Origin: Pseudomonas sp. P8_229
Lineage (GTDB): Bacteria > Pseudomonadota > Gammaproteobacteria > Pseudomonadales > Pseudomonadaceae
DNA: 64,000 nucleotides
Direction of reading: 5' to 3'
Assembly: GCF_034008635.1 (NCBI RefSeq)
Contig: NZ_CP125378.1
Span: forward strand, 3,221,501 to 3,285,500
The notes below the pieces were generated by a model that saw nothing but the letters and a program-made list of their open reading frames with translations, had not been told where the DNA came from and searched no databases. Position numbers and translations under genes: made by a program. Of the stretch, positions 46,523 through 55,633 are shown in pieces; the first letter of the stretch is position 1; the number at the start of each line of letters is the position of its first letter.

Positions 46523-47026
46523 ATGCAGTGGCTACGAATGGCCTTGATTTTGTTGCTGTGGGTCAGTGGTTGTCGGTTGGTTATCGCCTCCGAGGGTGTA
46601 AATGCGCTGGTACGTGCCGATCTGGACCGAACCGGTTGGCCCGATGCCCTTACCAGCCAGGCGAGTATCGACACCGCGTCTCGTGCTGAAGTACTGATGT
46701 TCGGCAAGGTTCTTCTGGCCAGTGAGGCCCTGGACGAATCGAAGCTGAAGCAACGGCTTGGCGTTGCACAATTGCAGCTCAAGTCGATCAGACAAGTGCG
46801 CAATGGCTTGTGGGATCGTCTTCTCAACACCTATCGGCAGGCCAGTGTGAGTTGCGATGAGCAAATGTTTTGTCCACGGGTTCGCAGTGTTGTCGAGTTG
46901 CGTCAGTTGGCAGCGGCGTTCACCGGTGACGTCAGCCCTGCCCATGCACTGTGGGCGGCCAGGAGTCAGAGCGTGCATGCGCGGGAACTTGACGAGCAAT
47001 TGCGAGTGGCGGTGTTGGTGCCCTGA
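46523..47026 (+). CDS. Exported protein of unknown function
   Basis: 167 residues. The N-terminus is a signal sequence (MQWLRMALILLLWVSGC); VSGC could be a lipobox with Cys17, or signal peptidase I could cut after VIA. The mature part is helical with a CDEQMFC pair (Cys residues near 113 and 118). AAAGGGA lies 7 nt before the ATG at 46523. Convergent with a small lipoprotein gene. No family recognised. Confidence 0.7.
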   Translation: MQWLRMALILLLWVSGCRLVIASEGVNALVRADLDRTGWPDALTSQASIDTASRAEVLMFGKVLLASEALDESKLKQRLGVAQLQLKSIRQVRNGLWDRLLNTYRQASVSCDEQMFCPRVRSVVELRQLAAAFTGDVSPAHALWAARSQSVHARELDEQLRVAVLVP

Positions 47027-47032
47027 GTGGGG

Positions 47033-47164
47033 CTATGCACTCGGGCCTGGATGCGCTGGCGCGAGGGTCGCGAGCAGTGGCAGGTCATCGGGAATCTGCA
47101 TGCAGCCGCCCAGCACCAGGGCGCTGATAAGAAGGGCTACGGTTAACTTCAATGTGTGCGGCAT
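47033..47164 (-). CDS. Small lipoprotein (43 residues)
   Basis: Short reading frame with a classic lipoprotein signal: MPHTLKLTVALLISALVLGG, then Cys21 in lipobox LGGC, followed by MQIPDDLPLLATLAP. AAGGA lies 7 nt before the ATG. The mature part would be only 23 residues. It is convergent with the exported-protein gene, the stops being 6 nt apart. No function known. Confidence rests on the signal and the ribosome site. Confidence 0.65.
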   Translation of the reverse strand: MPHTLKLTVALLISALVLGGCMQIPDDLPLLATLAPAHPGPSA

Positions 47165-47411
47165 GTTGATTCCTTGGTGAGATCCCGCGCGCACCAGCCG
47201 TCCTGGCGTGATGCGGTTAACGCAGGGAAAGGAGGCACGTTAGCGTCCTGCCGGCGTACTCGGCGATAAACAAATCGTGTCGGTTGTTTGCTCTGATTGC
47301 AGAGCGATCGGGCTGTATCATCCCGTATTGAATTGACCCCGGCCTTTTCTCGACTCGCTGCGATCGCCCGCTAGGCTGTTGGCATCACAGCGGTCAACGG
47401 AGTGACAGCGC

Positions 47412-49346
47412 ATGCACAACACCCTGGAACAGGTTTTCGGTTATCCACAGTTTCGACCTGGGCAGGAGGCGGCGATCAGCGCTGTGCTGGCCGGGCGCTC
47501 GGCAGCGGCGATTTTTCCCACCGGTTCCGGCAAGTCGCTTTGCTATCAGGTGCCGGCGCTGTTGCTGCCGCATCTGACCCTGGTGGTCTCGCCGTTACTG
47601 GCGCTGATGCAGGACCAACTGACGTTCCTCAAACGTCACGGTATCAGTGCCGGCAGCATCGATTCGGCACAAAGCCGGGATGACGCCAATGATGTGATGG
47701 CTCGCGCCCGTTCGGGTGAATTGAAGATTCTGATGATCTCGGTGGAGCGCCTGAAGAACGAGCGCTTCCGCAACTTTTTGCAGCAGGTGCCGATCTCGCT
47801 GCTGGTGGTCGACGAGGCGCATTGCATCTCGGAGTGGGGCCACAACTTCCGCCCCGACTATCTGAAACTGCCGGACTACCAGCGCCAGTTCAATATCCCG
47901 CAAACCCTGCTGCTGACGGCCACGGCGACGCCGAAAGTGATTGCCGACATGCAGGCCAAATTTGCCATCGCTGAAGCCGATGTGGTGACCACCGGTTTCT
48001 ACCGGCCCAACCTCAATCTGCTGGTGGAACCGGTGCGCGGTCAGGACAAGCGCCGACGCCTGGTGCAATGGATGAGTGAGCGCGCGGGGCAGCCGAGCAT
48101 CGTCTACGTCACCTTGCAAAAAACCGCCGAGCACATCGCCGAGCATCTTGGGCGCAACGGCATTCAAGCCGAGGCGTATCACGCCGGATTACCGCACGAT
48201 CAACGCGAGGGCATACAGAAGCGCTTCATGGCCGGGCAATCCAATTGCATCGTCGCAACCATTGCTTTCGGCATGGGCATCGACAAGAGCGACATCCGCA
48301 ACGTGGTGCATTTCGACCTGCCCAAATCCATCGAAAACTACAGTCAGGAAATCGGTCGTGCCGGCCGTGACGGACAGCCCTCGGACTGTCTGGTACTGGC
48401 CAATCGTGACAGCCTCAACGTGCTGGAAAACTTCGTTTACGGCGACACCCCGGAGCGCGAAGGGATTCGTGGTGTGCTGGAGGAAATGCAGGCTGCTGCG
48501 CCAGAAGGACAGTGGGAGTTTCTGCTTGGGCCGCTGGCCGATCAAAGCAACATTCGCTCGTTGCCGCTCAAGACACTGCTGGTGCAACTGGAGCTGCGAG
48601 GCCTGATCGCGCCGCGCTATGCGTATTACGCCGAGTACCGTTTCAAATACCTGCTGGAACCGGATGCGTTGCTTGAGCGTTTCGAAGGTGAGCGCAGGAA
48701 TTTTGTCGCGGCGATCATCCAGACCTCCAGCCGCGCACGCACCTGGGCCACGGTGAATTTCGAAGCGATGTACACGCAGTATTCGGCTGAGCGCAATCGG
48801 GTGGTGACGGCGCTGGATTACTTTCAGGAGAAAGGCTGGGTCGAGCTTGAGAGCAAGCAGATGACCGAGGTCTACAACGTGCTGCACAGTGACTTCGACA
48901 GCGCGGTGTTGAGCGCTGAGTTACACGAGTATTTCACGGGGCATGAGCAGACTGAAATCGCCCGGATTCACGCGATGCTCGAGCTGTTTGCCACCGAGCG
49001 CTGCCTGGGTTATCGCCTGGCCGAGTACTTCGGCGACCACAACGCGCCCGAGCAGTGCGGGCACTGTTCGGTGTGTCATGGGGAGATTGCGCGTCTGCCG
49101 CCTCCACCGGAATTGCCGGCGCTTGTGGATAAGAATTTCGCATCGCTGTGCGGTGATTTTATCCACAGACACGAACAGCACACTGGTAGTGCGCCGACGG
49201 CAGAGCGGCTGACGCGGTTTCTGTGCGGGATCAGTGTGCCGCTGTTCACCAGGCTCAAGGCGCGGACGATTTCCGGGTATGCGGCGTTGGAAGAGTATCC
49301 GTACGCCGAAGTCCGCAGCTGGGCTGACAGTCATTTGCCCGGATGA
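47412..49346 (+). CDS. recQ: RecQ-family ATP-dependent DNA helicase
   Basis: 644 residues. Motif I is PTGSGKS (36-42), motif II DEAH (134-137), motif III TATATPKV and motif VI QEIGRAGRDGQPSDC. The C-terminal zinc-binding region reads CLGYRLAEYFGD...CGHCSVCHGE. The HRDC domain seen in E. coli RecQ is not evident. It unwinds recombination intermediates and is 3'-5'. Pseudomonads often have two RecQ paralogues, and this may be the second one. Confidence 0.93.
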   Translation: MHNTLEQVFGYPQFRPGQEAAISAVLAGRSAAAIFPTGSGKSLCYQVPALLLPHLTLVVSPLLALMQDQLTFLKRHGISAGSIDSAQSRDDANDVMARARSGELKILMISVERLKNERFRNFLQQVPISLLVVDEAHCISEWGHNFRPDYLKLPDYQRQFNIPQTLLLTATATPKVIADMQAKFAIAEADVVTTGFYRPNLNLLVEPVRGQDKRRRLVQWMSERAGQPSIVYVTLQKTAEHIAEHLGRNGIQAEAYHAGLPHDQREGIQKRFMAGQSNCIVATIAFGMGIDKSDIRNVVHFDLPKSIENYSQEIGRAGRDGQPSDCLVLANRDSLNVLENFVYGDTPEREGIRGVLEEMQAAAPEGQWEFLLGPLADQSNIRSLPLKTLLVQLELRGLIAPRYAYYAEYRFKYLLEPDALLERFEGERRNFVAAIIQTSSRARTWATVNFEAMYTQYSAERNRVVTALDYFQEKGWVELESKQMTEVYNVLHSDFDSAVLSAELHEYFTGHEQTEIARIHAMLELFATERCLGYRLAEYFGDHNAPEQCGHCSVCHGEIARLPPPPELPALVDKNFASLCGDFIHRHEQHTGSAPTAERLTRFLCGISVPLFTRLKARTISGYAALEEYPYAEVRSWADSHLPG

Positions 49347-49466
49347 ACGCTGACCCTCGGCCTGCATCCATGCGCTGAATGTCGCTCATCACGGTAATAA
49401 ACTTCAAAAACACCCGGTGCATGACTATGGTGAAGGCTGTCTTCGGATCGCCAACAAGAGAACAAC

Positions 49467-50693
49467 ATGAGCCAGACATCCTTCGATATTCAGCAAGCTG
49501 CCGTGATTGGCGCGGGCACCATGGGCCGTGGCATTGTCATGTGCCTGGCCAATGCCGGCATCGCTGTGCAGTGGGTTGATAACAATCCGCAGATGCTTGA
49601 GCAGGCGCTGGGCACGGTAGCGGACACTTATGCACACAACGTGCGGCAGGGCCGGATCGATCAGGTCGAAGCGGATGCACGTATTGCACGGATCAGCACG
49701 GCGGCCGATTACGCGGCGATCCGTAATGTCGATCTGGTGATCGAAGCGGTGTACGAAAACCTTGAGCTCAAGCAGAAGATCTTTCGCGAACTGGATGGCC
49801 TGCTCAAACCTGAAGCATTGTTGGCGAGTAATACGTCGGCGCTGGATATCGATGCGATTGCCGCGGCTACCCGGCGTCCAGCGCAAGTGCTGGGCCTGCA
49901 CTTCTTCAGCCCGGCGCACATCATGAAACTGCTGGAAATCGTCCGCGGTGCGCAGACTTCACCGGCGGTTTTGGAGGCTGCGCTGACACTGGGCAAACGC
50001 ATGGGCAAAGTCAGTGTGGTGTCGGGCAACTGCCATGGTTTTATCGGCAATCGCATGCTGCATCCGTATGTGCTGGAGGCACGCAAGATGCTGCTCGAAG
50101 GCGCTTATCCACAGCAGGTGGACGCGGCGTTGCAGGGGTTTGGTTTTGCCATGGGGCCGTTTCGCATGTACGACGTGGTCGGTATCGATCTCGAATGGCG
50201 TGCCCGTGAGCTGGTCGGCATCGGTCAGGACGCGCCTGAGGTTCAAGTGGATAACCGATTGTGCGAGCTGGGCCGATTTGGCCAGAAGTCCGGTAACGGT
50301 TATTACCATTACGAACCGGGCAGCCGTCAGGCTGAGCATGACCCTGAGGTCGATGCGCTGGTGTTGCGGGTCAGTGAGGAGTTGGGCTTCCAGCGTCGTG
50401 AGATCGGTCCGGAGGAAATTCTCGAGCGTTGCCTGTTGGCGCTGGTCAACGAGGGCGCAAAGATTCTGCAGGAAGATATTGCCGAGTCGGCGCATGACAT
50501 TGATCTGGTGTATCTGAACGGTTATGGCTTCCCGGCAGACAAAGGCGGGCCAATGGCGTGGGCAGATCAACAGGGGCTGGCGGATATTCATCAGCGCTTG
50601 CTGGCGCTGGAGACGCGGCAGGGCGATCAGTGGAAACCTGCGCGGTTGATTGACGAGCTGGCGGTGCAAGGGAAGGGGTTTGCCGATCGTTAA
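49467..50693 (+). CDS. 3-hydroxyacyl-CoA dehydrogenase
   Basis: NAD-dependent enzyme of 408 residues. The Rossmann start is AAVIGAGTMGRGIVMCLANAG (about 11-31), with ENLELKQKIFRELD and the catalytic NTSALDIDAIAAATRRP, LHFFSPAHIMKLLEIV. The C-terminal domain is duplicated, as in the C-terminal half of FadB (FIGNRMLHPYVLEAR, then a second YLNGYGFPADKGGPMAWAD unit), without the hydratase half. Acts in beta-oxidation or a related aromatic or branched-chain pathway. Followed 72 nt later by an acyl-CoA thioesterase, which supports an acyl-CoA role. Confidence 0.93.
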   Translation: MSQTSFDIQQAAVIGAGTMGRGIVMCLANAGIAVQWVDNNPQMLEQALGTVADTYAHNVRQGRIDQVEADARIARISTAADYAAIRNVDLVIEAVYENLELKQKIFRELDGLLKPEALLASNTSALDIDAIAAATRRPAQVLGLHFFSPAHIMKLLEIVRGAQTSPAVLEAALTLGKRMGKVSVVSGNCHGFIGNRMLHPYVLEARKMLLEGAYPQQVDAALQGFGFAMGPFRMYDVVGIDLEWRARELVGIGQDAPEVQVDNRLCELGRFGQKSGNGYYHYEPGSRQAEHDPEVDALVLRVSEELGFQRREIGPEEILERCLLALVNEGAKILQEDIAESAHDIDLVYLNGYGFPADKGGPMAWADQQGLADIHQRLLALETRQGDQWKPARLIDELAVQGKGFADR

Positions 50694-50765
50694 GATCCGG
50701 CGGCGTTCCGACGAAGACCACGCCGCGGATTTAGCCTTAGACTGCTCACAAAACTTCATGGATCA

Positions 50766-51203
50766 ATGCCGATGTCCAACCCGATGCCCCAACGCACCGA
50801 CTACCCGCACTTCCAGCCCATCACCACGCGCTGGCACGACAACGATGCCTACGGGCATGTGAATAACGTCACCTATTACAGCTTCTTCGACACAGCGGTG
50901 AATACCTACCTGATCCAGGTCGGTGGTCTGGATATTCATGACGGTGAGGTGGTGGGGTTCGTGGTCAGTTCGGCCTGTGACTATTTTGCCTCGATTGCTT
51001 TTCCGGACCTGATCGAGATTGGTCTGCGGGTCGGCAAGCTGGGCAACAGTTCGGTGCAATACGAGCTGGCGGTGTTCAAGGTCGGTGAAAGCGAGGCGTG
51101 TGCAGCGGGACGTTTTGTCCATGTGTTCGTGGATCGGACGACCAATCAACCGGTACCGATTCCAGGTAGATTGCGTGATGCGTTGGAGCGCCTGGTGGTT
51201 TGA
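50766..51203 (+). CDS. Acyl-CoA thioesterase, YbgC / 4-hydroxybenzoyl-CoA type
   Basis: Hotdog thioesterase of 145 residues. The active-site segment HDNDAYGHVNNVTYYSFFD (about 24-42) has the conserved Asp. The ATG at 50766 or the one 6 nt later (50772) may be used. Lies directly after the 3-hydroxyacyl-CoA dehydrogenase gene. Hydrolyses an acyl-CoA that is not identified. Confidence 0.92.
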   Translation: MPMSNPMPQRTDYPHFQPITTRWHDNDAYGHVNNVTYYSFFDTAVNTYLIQVGGLDIHDGEVVGFVVSSACDYFASIAFPDLIEIGLRVGKLGNSSVQYELAVFKVGESEACAAGRFVHVFVDRTTNQPVPIPGRLRDALERLVV

Positions 51204-51211
51204 ATCCGGGC

Positions 51212-51244
51212 AAAAAAAATCGCAGCCCCAGGGCTGCGATTTTT
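51212..51244. terminator. Bidirectional Rho-independent terminator
   Basis: AAAATCGCAGCC pairs with GGCTGCGATTTT around CCAG, with A/T runs on both sides. It serves the thioesterase operon and the convergent glycine-zipper gene. Confidence 0.9.
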
Positions 51245-51267
51245 GCTTTCCCGCTTAACGCAACGCG

Positions 51268-51747
51268 TTAGTCGCGATAGTAGCGGTGATGCTTGCGATG
51301 GCCGTAGGCATGGCCGCGACCACGATGTTCGTCGCGGTAGTAGCGACGGTCGTCACGGCCACGATCGTAATGACGACCTTCGTCATTGCTCTGGTTGCCC
51401 ATGTAGTTGCCCAGCGCGCCACCGGCGCCGCCACCTGCTGCGGCGCCGATCAGGCTGCCGGTGGTGCCGCCCATGCTGCGGCCAACCACGTTACCGCCGG
51501 CTGCACCCAACGCACCGCCAATGGCTGCTTCACCACGGCTGTGTTTGTTGGCGCCCACCGCGCTACCACCCGCGCCGCCCAGGGCTGCGCCAATGGTTGA
51601 ACCTGTGCTGCCGCCTAAAGACTGACCGACGACCGAGCCAAGAACCCCGCCCAATGCGCCGCCCACGCCTGCTTCGGCGGTGCCTCCGGCAGAAGCGAAG
51701 CCACTGACCAGGCCAAGGGACAACAAGAGAATCGAGGAGAACTTCAT
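51268..51747 (-). CDS. Exported glycine-zipper protein
   Basis: 159 residues: signal peptide (to about GFASA), two long Gly/Ala-rich glycine-zipper stretches (about 22-55 and 75-112) and a basic, Tyr/His/Arg-rich tail (HYDRGRDDRRYYRDEHRGRG). Glycine-zipper proteins insert in membranes or form coats. Ends at the bidirectional terminator. No specific function known. Confidence 0.85.
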   Translation of the reverse strand: MKFSSILLLSLGLVSGFASAGGTAEAGVGGALGGVLGSVVGQSLGGSTGSTIGAALGGAGGSAVGANKHSRGEAAIGGALGAAGGNVVGRSMGGTTGSLIGAAAGGGAGGALGNYMGNQSNDEGRHYDRGRDDRRYYRDEHRGRGHAYGHRKHHRYYRD

Positions 51748-51834
51748 AGATGAGCCTCAAAGGGATGACGGCGCGATCCTGAGGCTGTGTAACAAGGCTG
51801 ACAATCGAAATCCGACGAATAACACGACCTGTAT

Positions 51835-51936
51835 ACAATTATGCAAGTTGCTGTTTTAACTGCGGAACTTAAGCGATTTTTGCCAGTCTTTAGCTACTTC
51901 GGACAGGCCGCTTTTGTAAAAAAGCGGCCTTTTTTG
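51835..51936 (+). ncRNA. Candidate small RNA
   Basis: A strong plus-strand terminator ends at 51936 although the nearest plus-strand gene is already closed by the terminator at 51212-51244. A CTGACA box at about 51799 and ATAACA about 15 nt further could be a promoter, giving a transcript of roughly 100-110 nt. The reading frame starting at 51841 has no known features. The 5' end is a guess. No match to a named RNA could be made. Confidence 0.35.
51905..51936 (+). terminator. Plus-strand Rho-independent terminator
   Basis: AGGCCGCTTTT (51905-51915) pairs with AAAAGCGGCCT (51920-51930), followed by TTTTT. No T-run on the other strand. Confidence 0.85.
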
Positions 51937-51987
51937 TGGGCGCTTGAAAGGTGCAGGGTACAAAGAATTGCGTTGAATGAGCCACCG

Positions 51988-52058
51988 CTATCGCGAGCAG
52001 GCTCACTCCTACAGATAGAACACAGTTCAACTGTCGGAGTGAGCCTGCTCGCGATAGC
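51988..52058. repeat. REP inverted pair (CGCGAGCAGGCTCACTCC type)
   Basis: GCTATCGCGAGCAGGCTCAC and its complement flank about 28 nt, just after the stop side of the fdh-type gene. Confidence 0.87.
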
Positions 52059-52076
52059 AAGGGTGCTGACAGCGCT

Positions 52077-54425
52077 TTACGCGGACTTGGCCATGATCAA
52101 CCCGGTCTCACTCGCTGCCTCGAGCCGGATCGCAATGAACTTCGATGTCGGCGTATGGCTGCCTTCCCCGGTGCTTTCCAGCGGCACCAGCGGATTCACT
52201 TCCGGGTAATAGGCCGCTGCCTGCCCCGCCGGAATATCAAACGCCAGCAAGGTAAAGCCCTTCACCCGACGCTCACGACCATCGTCCCACAGCGACACGA
52301 TGTCGGCCTTCTGCCCCGGACGGAAGCCCAGGCGAATGATGTCGGCCTCGTTGGCGAACAGCACATCGCGCTGGCCCTTGACCCCGCGATAACGGTCGTC
52401 GAGACCATAGATCGTGGTGTTGTACTGATCGTGGGAACGCATCGATTGCAGGATCAGATCCGGCAGTTGCCCGGTGGCGCGGGTGCGTTCGTGCACCAGA
52501 TCCTTGGGCAGCATGTTGGCGCGGAAATTGGCCCGGCCCGATGGGGTACTCCATTTGCGCGCGCCGGCCGAGTTGCCGAGGTAGAAACCACCTGGGTTTT
52601 TGACCTTCTCGTTGAAGTCCTTGAAGCCTGGAATGGTGTCGGCGATCAGGTCGCGGATGCGTCGGTAGTCGGCCACCAGCCAGTTCCAGTCCACCGGTTT
52701 GCTGCCCAGCGTGGCGGCGGCGATACCGGCGATGATCGCCGGTTCCGAGCGCATCTGGTTCGACAGCGGCTGCAACTGGCCGTTGGAGGCGTGAACCATG
52801 CTGAAGGAGTCTTCCACGGTGACCGCTTGCGGGCCTTCGGTCTGGATGTCGATGTCGGTACGACCCAGGCACGGCAGAATCAAAGCGTCTTTACCGTGGG
52901 CCAGATGGCTGCGGTTGAGCTTGGTGCTGATCTGCACGGTCAGGTCGCAATTGCTCAGCGCCGCGAAGGTGCGCGGGCTGTCCGGTGTGGCCTGGGCGAA
53001 GTTGCCACCCAAACCGATAAAGACCTTGGCGCGGCCCTCGGCCATGGCGTGAATCGCCTCGACCACATTGTGCCCGTTCTCACGTGGCACCTTGAACTGA
53101 AAGCGCCGTTCCAGCGAGTCGAGGAAGGCCACCGGCGGGCGCTCGTTGATGCCCATGGTGCGGTCGCCCTGCACGTTACTGTGGCCGCGTACCGGGCACA
53201 GACCGGCGCCGGGTTTGCCGATGTTGCCGCGCAGCAGCATCAGGTTGGCGATTTCCTGGATGGTCGGCACCGAGTGGCGATGCTGGGTGATGCCCATCGC
53301 CCAGCACATGATCACGTTCTTGCCCTTGGCATACATGCGCGCGGCTTGCTCGATTTCCACCAACGTCAGGCCGGATTGCTCGACGATCTGCTCCCACGGC
53401 GTGTCATCGACCACGCCGAGGTACTCCAGCACGTTGGCGCTGTGGGCATTGAGGAAGTCGTGATCGAACACCGCCGGGGCGCCAGCCTTCTGCGCATCGC
53501 GCTCCCATTGCAGAAGGAACTTGGCCATGCCGCGCAGCAGCGCCATGTCGCCGCCCAGTGCCGGACGGAAGTACGCGGTGTTGGTCGGCTTGTCGCCGTT
53601 GGTGAGCATTTCGATCGGGTGCTGCGGGTGCTGGAAACGTTCCAGTCCACGCTCTTTCAACGGGTTGATGCACACCACTTGCGCGCCGCGTTTCACCGCT
53701 TCACGCAGCGGTTCGAGCATCCGTGGATGGTTGGTGCCGGGGTTCTGGCCCCAGACGAAAATCGCGTCAGCGTGTTCGAAGTCGTCGAAGGTCACGGTGC
53801 CTTTGCCGACGCCAACGCTCTGCGCCAACGCCACACCGCTGGCCTCGTGGCACATGTTCGAGCAGTCGGGGAAATTGTTGGTGCCGTAGGAGCGCACGAA
53901 CAGCTGATACAGGTACGCCGCTTCGTTGCTGGCCCGGCCCGAGGTGTAGAACTCGGCTTGATCCGGGCTCGACAGGGCTTGCAGGTGCTTGCCGATCAGG
54001 GCGAAGGCGTCGTCCCAGGCAATGGGTTTGTAGCGGTCGGTCTGGGCGTCGTAGACCATCGGTTCGGTCAGGCGGCCCTGGTATTCAAGCCAGTAGTCGC
54101 TCTGCTCCAGCAGCGCGGTCACGCTGTGTTTGGCGAAGAATTTGCCGTCCACCCGGCGTTTGGTCGCTTCCCAGTTCACCGCTTTGGCGCCGTTCTCGCA
54201 GAACTTGACCATGCCGCTTTCCGGCGAATCGCCCCACGCGCAGCCCGGGCAGTCGAAGCCGCCGTTCTGGTTGGTCTTGAGCATCATGCGCAGGTTCTTC
54301 AGCGCGTTGTCGCTGGTCAACCAGGCCTGGGCCACACTGATCAGGGCACCCCAGCCACCGGCGGCACCCTTGTAGGGTTTGTAGCGCGGGACGGGTTTCT
54401 GGTCGGCTTGATGATGTTGGCTCAC
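52077..54425 (-). CDS. FdhF/YdeP-type molybdopterin oxidoreductase
   Basis: 782 residues of the formate-dehydrogenase-alpha-like group typified by E. coli YdeP (acid resistance). Cysteines near the N-terminus read FDCPGCAWGDSPESGMVKFC. The FPDCSNMCHEASGVALAQSVG segment holds the position that carries Sec or Cys in formate dehydrogenases; here it is not Sec. VWGQNPGTNHPRM and PVRGHSNVQGDRTMGI are cofactor-binding segments. The start is GTG at 54425, overlapping fdhD by 4 nt (GTGA). No beta or gamma subunit is present. The substrate is not proven; formate oxidation is inferred from fdhD. Confidence 0.9.
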   Translation of the reverse strand: MSQHHQADQKPVPRYKPYKGAAGGWGALISVAQAWLTSDNALKNLRMMLKTNQNGGFDCPGCAWGDSPESGMVKFCENGAKAVNWEATKRRVDGKFFAKHSVTALLEQSDYWLEYQGRLTEPMVYDAQTDRYKPIAWDDAFALIGKHLQALSSPDQAEFYTSGRASNEAAYLYQLFVRSYGTNNFPDCSNMCHEASGVALAQSVGVGKGTVTFDDFEHADAIFVWGQNPGTNHPRMLEPLREAVKRGAQVVCINPLKERGLERFQHPQHPIEMLTNGDKPTNTAYFRPALGGDMALLRGMAKFLLQWERDAQKAGAPAVFDHDFLNAHSANVLEYLGVVDDTPWEQIVEQSGLTLVEIEQAARMYAKGKNVIMCWAMGITQHRHSVPTIQEIANLMLLRGNIGKPGAGLCPVRGHSNVQGDRTMGINERPPVAFLDSLERRFQFKVPRENGHNVVEAIHAMAEGRAKVFIGLGGNFAQATPDSPRTFAALSNCDLTVQISTKLNRSHLAHGKDALILPCLGRTDIDIQTEGPQAVTVEDSFSMVHASNGQLQPLSNQMRSEPAIIAGIAAATLGSKPVDWNWLVADYRRIRDLIADTIPGFKDFNEKVKNPGGFYLGNSAGARKWSTPSGRANFRANMLPKDLVHERTRATGQLPDLILQSMRSHDQYNTTIYGLDDRYRGVKGQRDVLFANEADIIRLGFRPGQKADIVSLWDDGRERRVKGFTLLAFDIPAGQAAAYYPEVNPLVPLESTGEGSHTPTSKFIAIRLEAASETGLIMAKSA

Positions 54426-55261
54426 GCTTGATTCTCCATCGCTGGGCTGTAGACCCGCGGCGCATTCTTCTGCGGCAGGTGGATGAGATTGAGGTTGTGG
54501 CGACGGGCCCATTGCACGGCAAGGCCCGTGGGTGCGGACAGGCTGACCAGGGTCTGGATGCCGGCGCGCAGGACTTTCTGGATCAATTCGAGGCTGCAAC
54601 GGCTGGTGACGATCGCCAGGCCACCGTCTGTGGATATCTTCTGGCGGATCAGGCCGCCGATCAGCTTGTCGAGGGCGTTGTGCCGGCCGATGTCTTCGCG
54701 ACCCAGCAGCAATTCACCGCTGGCATTCATGAACACCGCCGCGTGTACCGCGCCGCAGTGCTGGCCGAGTGGCTGGAACGCGCCGATGCGCTGGCGCAGG
54801 CCGTCGAGCCATGCGGCGGGCGGCAACGGTGCGCCGGGCAACACGTTAAGGTCGGGCAACGCCTGTTCCACCGCCTCGACGCCGCACAATCCGCAGCCGC
54901 TGGTGCCGGCGAGTTGCCGACGCTGTTGCTTGAGGTTCCAGAATGCGCGGTTGGCGATGGTCACTTGCGCGTATTGCGCGGAGCCTGCGCCGGTCAGTTG
55001 CAGGTCATAGATGTCGCTGGCATCCTCGATGATGCCGCTGCCGAGGCTGAAGCCGACGATGAAGTCTTCCAGATCCGTTGGCGTCACCAGCATCACGGCC
55101 TGGCTGATGCCGTTGTAGGCAATCGCCAACGCAACTTCCTCGGCGAGCGCGGTGCTGGCCGATTCCACAAGGGGCAGGTCACTGTAGCTGTAAGTCTGGC
55201 TGGCGGCGGGCGCGGGCGTTTCGAGTGCAGGCGCCGCGCAGGCTGGGCGCTTGGCGTTCAT
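54422..55261 (-). CDS. fdhD: Formate dehydrogenase accessory sulfurtransferase FdhD
   Basis: 279 residues. Passes sulfur to the molybdenum cofactor of formate-dehydrogenase-like enzymes. The conserved Cys pair is in GTSGCGLCGVEAVEQ (about residues 118-132), and SRCSLELIQKVLRAGIQTLVSLSAPTGLAV is near the C-terminus. Overlaps the YdeP-type gene by 4 nt, so it most likely matures that enzyme. Confidence 0.94.
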   Translation of the reverse strand: MNAKRPACAAPALETPAPAASQTYSYSDLPLVESASTALAEEVALAIAYNGISQAVMLVTPTDLEDFIVGFSLGSGIIEDASDIYDLQLTGAGSAQYAQVTIANRAFWNLKQQRRQLAGTSGCGLCGVEAVEQALPDLNVLPGAPLPPAAWLDGLRQRIGAFQPLGQHCGAVHAAVFMNASGELLLGREDIGRHNALDKLIGGLIRQKISTDGGLAIVTSRCSLELIQKVLRAGIQTLVSLSAPTGLAVQWARRHNLNLIHLPQKNAPRVYSPAMENQA

Positions 55262-55633
55262 GGCATCACCGACGGATTGATCAACGCTAAGACTAGGCGC
55301 GGCAACTTGTCGCGTCTAATCGCTACTGTCGATCTATTGATAGATGGCGTCGATCAAGCTGTCGATGCAGACCTCGGCCAACGCTGAACGCGGGGCCTCA
55401 CGACGCCTGATCAGGCCCGGAGGGCTAGGGTCTGTGGGGGGCGATCGGTTGAAGTCGCCGGTGATCGGTGCGTTTTCCCGACCTCCATGCACAGCTTGTA
55501 ACAATTGATGCGCTGTCACTGCTGCGAAGGGGCAGGCCCCGGTGACGGGTGGGTCATTGGTCAGTCTGGAACCGCTTTTGTTTGGTGTGGTCTAGGCTTG
55601 GGCGTCTGGAACCCAAATCAAGGAGTGTGCGCT
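55262..55633. other. Intergenic region fdhD / kbp-like gene
   Basis: 372 nt between divergent genes, with no terminator or repeat recognised. A 61-codon minus-strand reading (55334-55519) looks random. It should hold promoters for both sides. Confidence 0.5.

Larger units (their letters stand above)
51748..52076. other. Intergenic region with small-RNA candidate and REP pair
   Basis: 329 nt. Holds the glycine-zipper upstream region, a plus-strand terminator (51905-51936) without any plus-strand gene before it, and a REP pair (51988-52058). Confidence 0.6.

Noticed and set aside
52155..54431. Plus-strand frame opposite the YdeP-type gene
   Set aside because: Antisense shadow without recognisable features.
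55334..55519. 61-codon minus-strand frame between fdhD and the BON-LysM gene
   Set aside because: Random-looking product with many Pro and Arg; no start signal.
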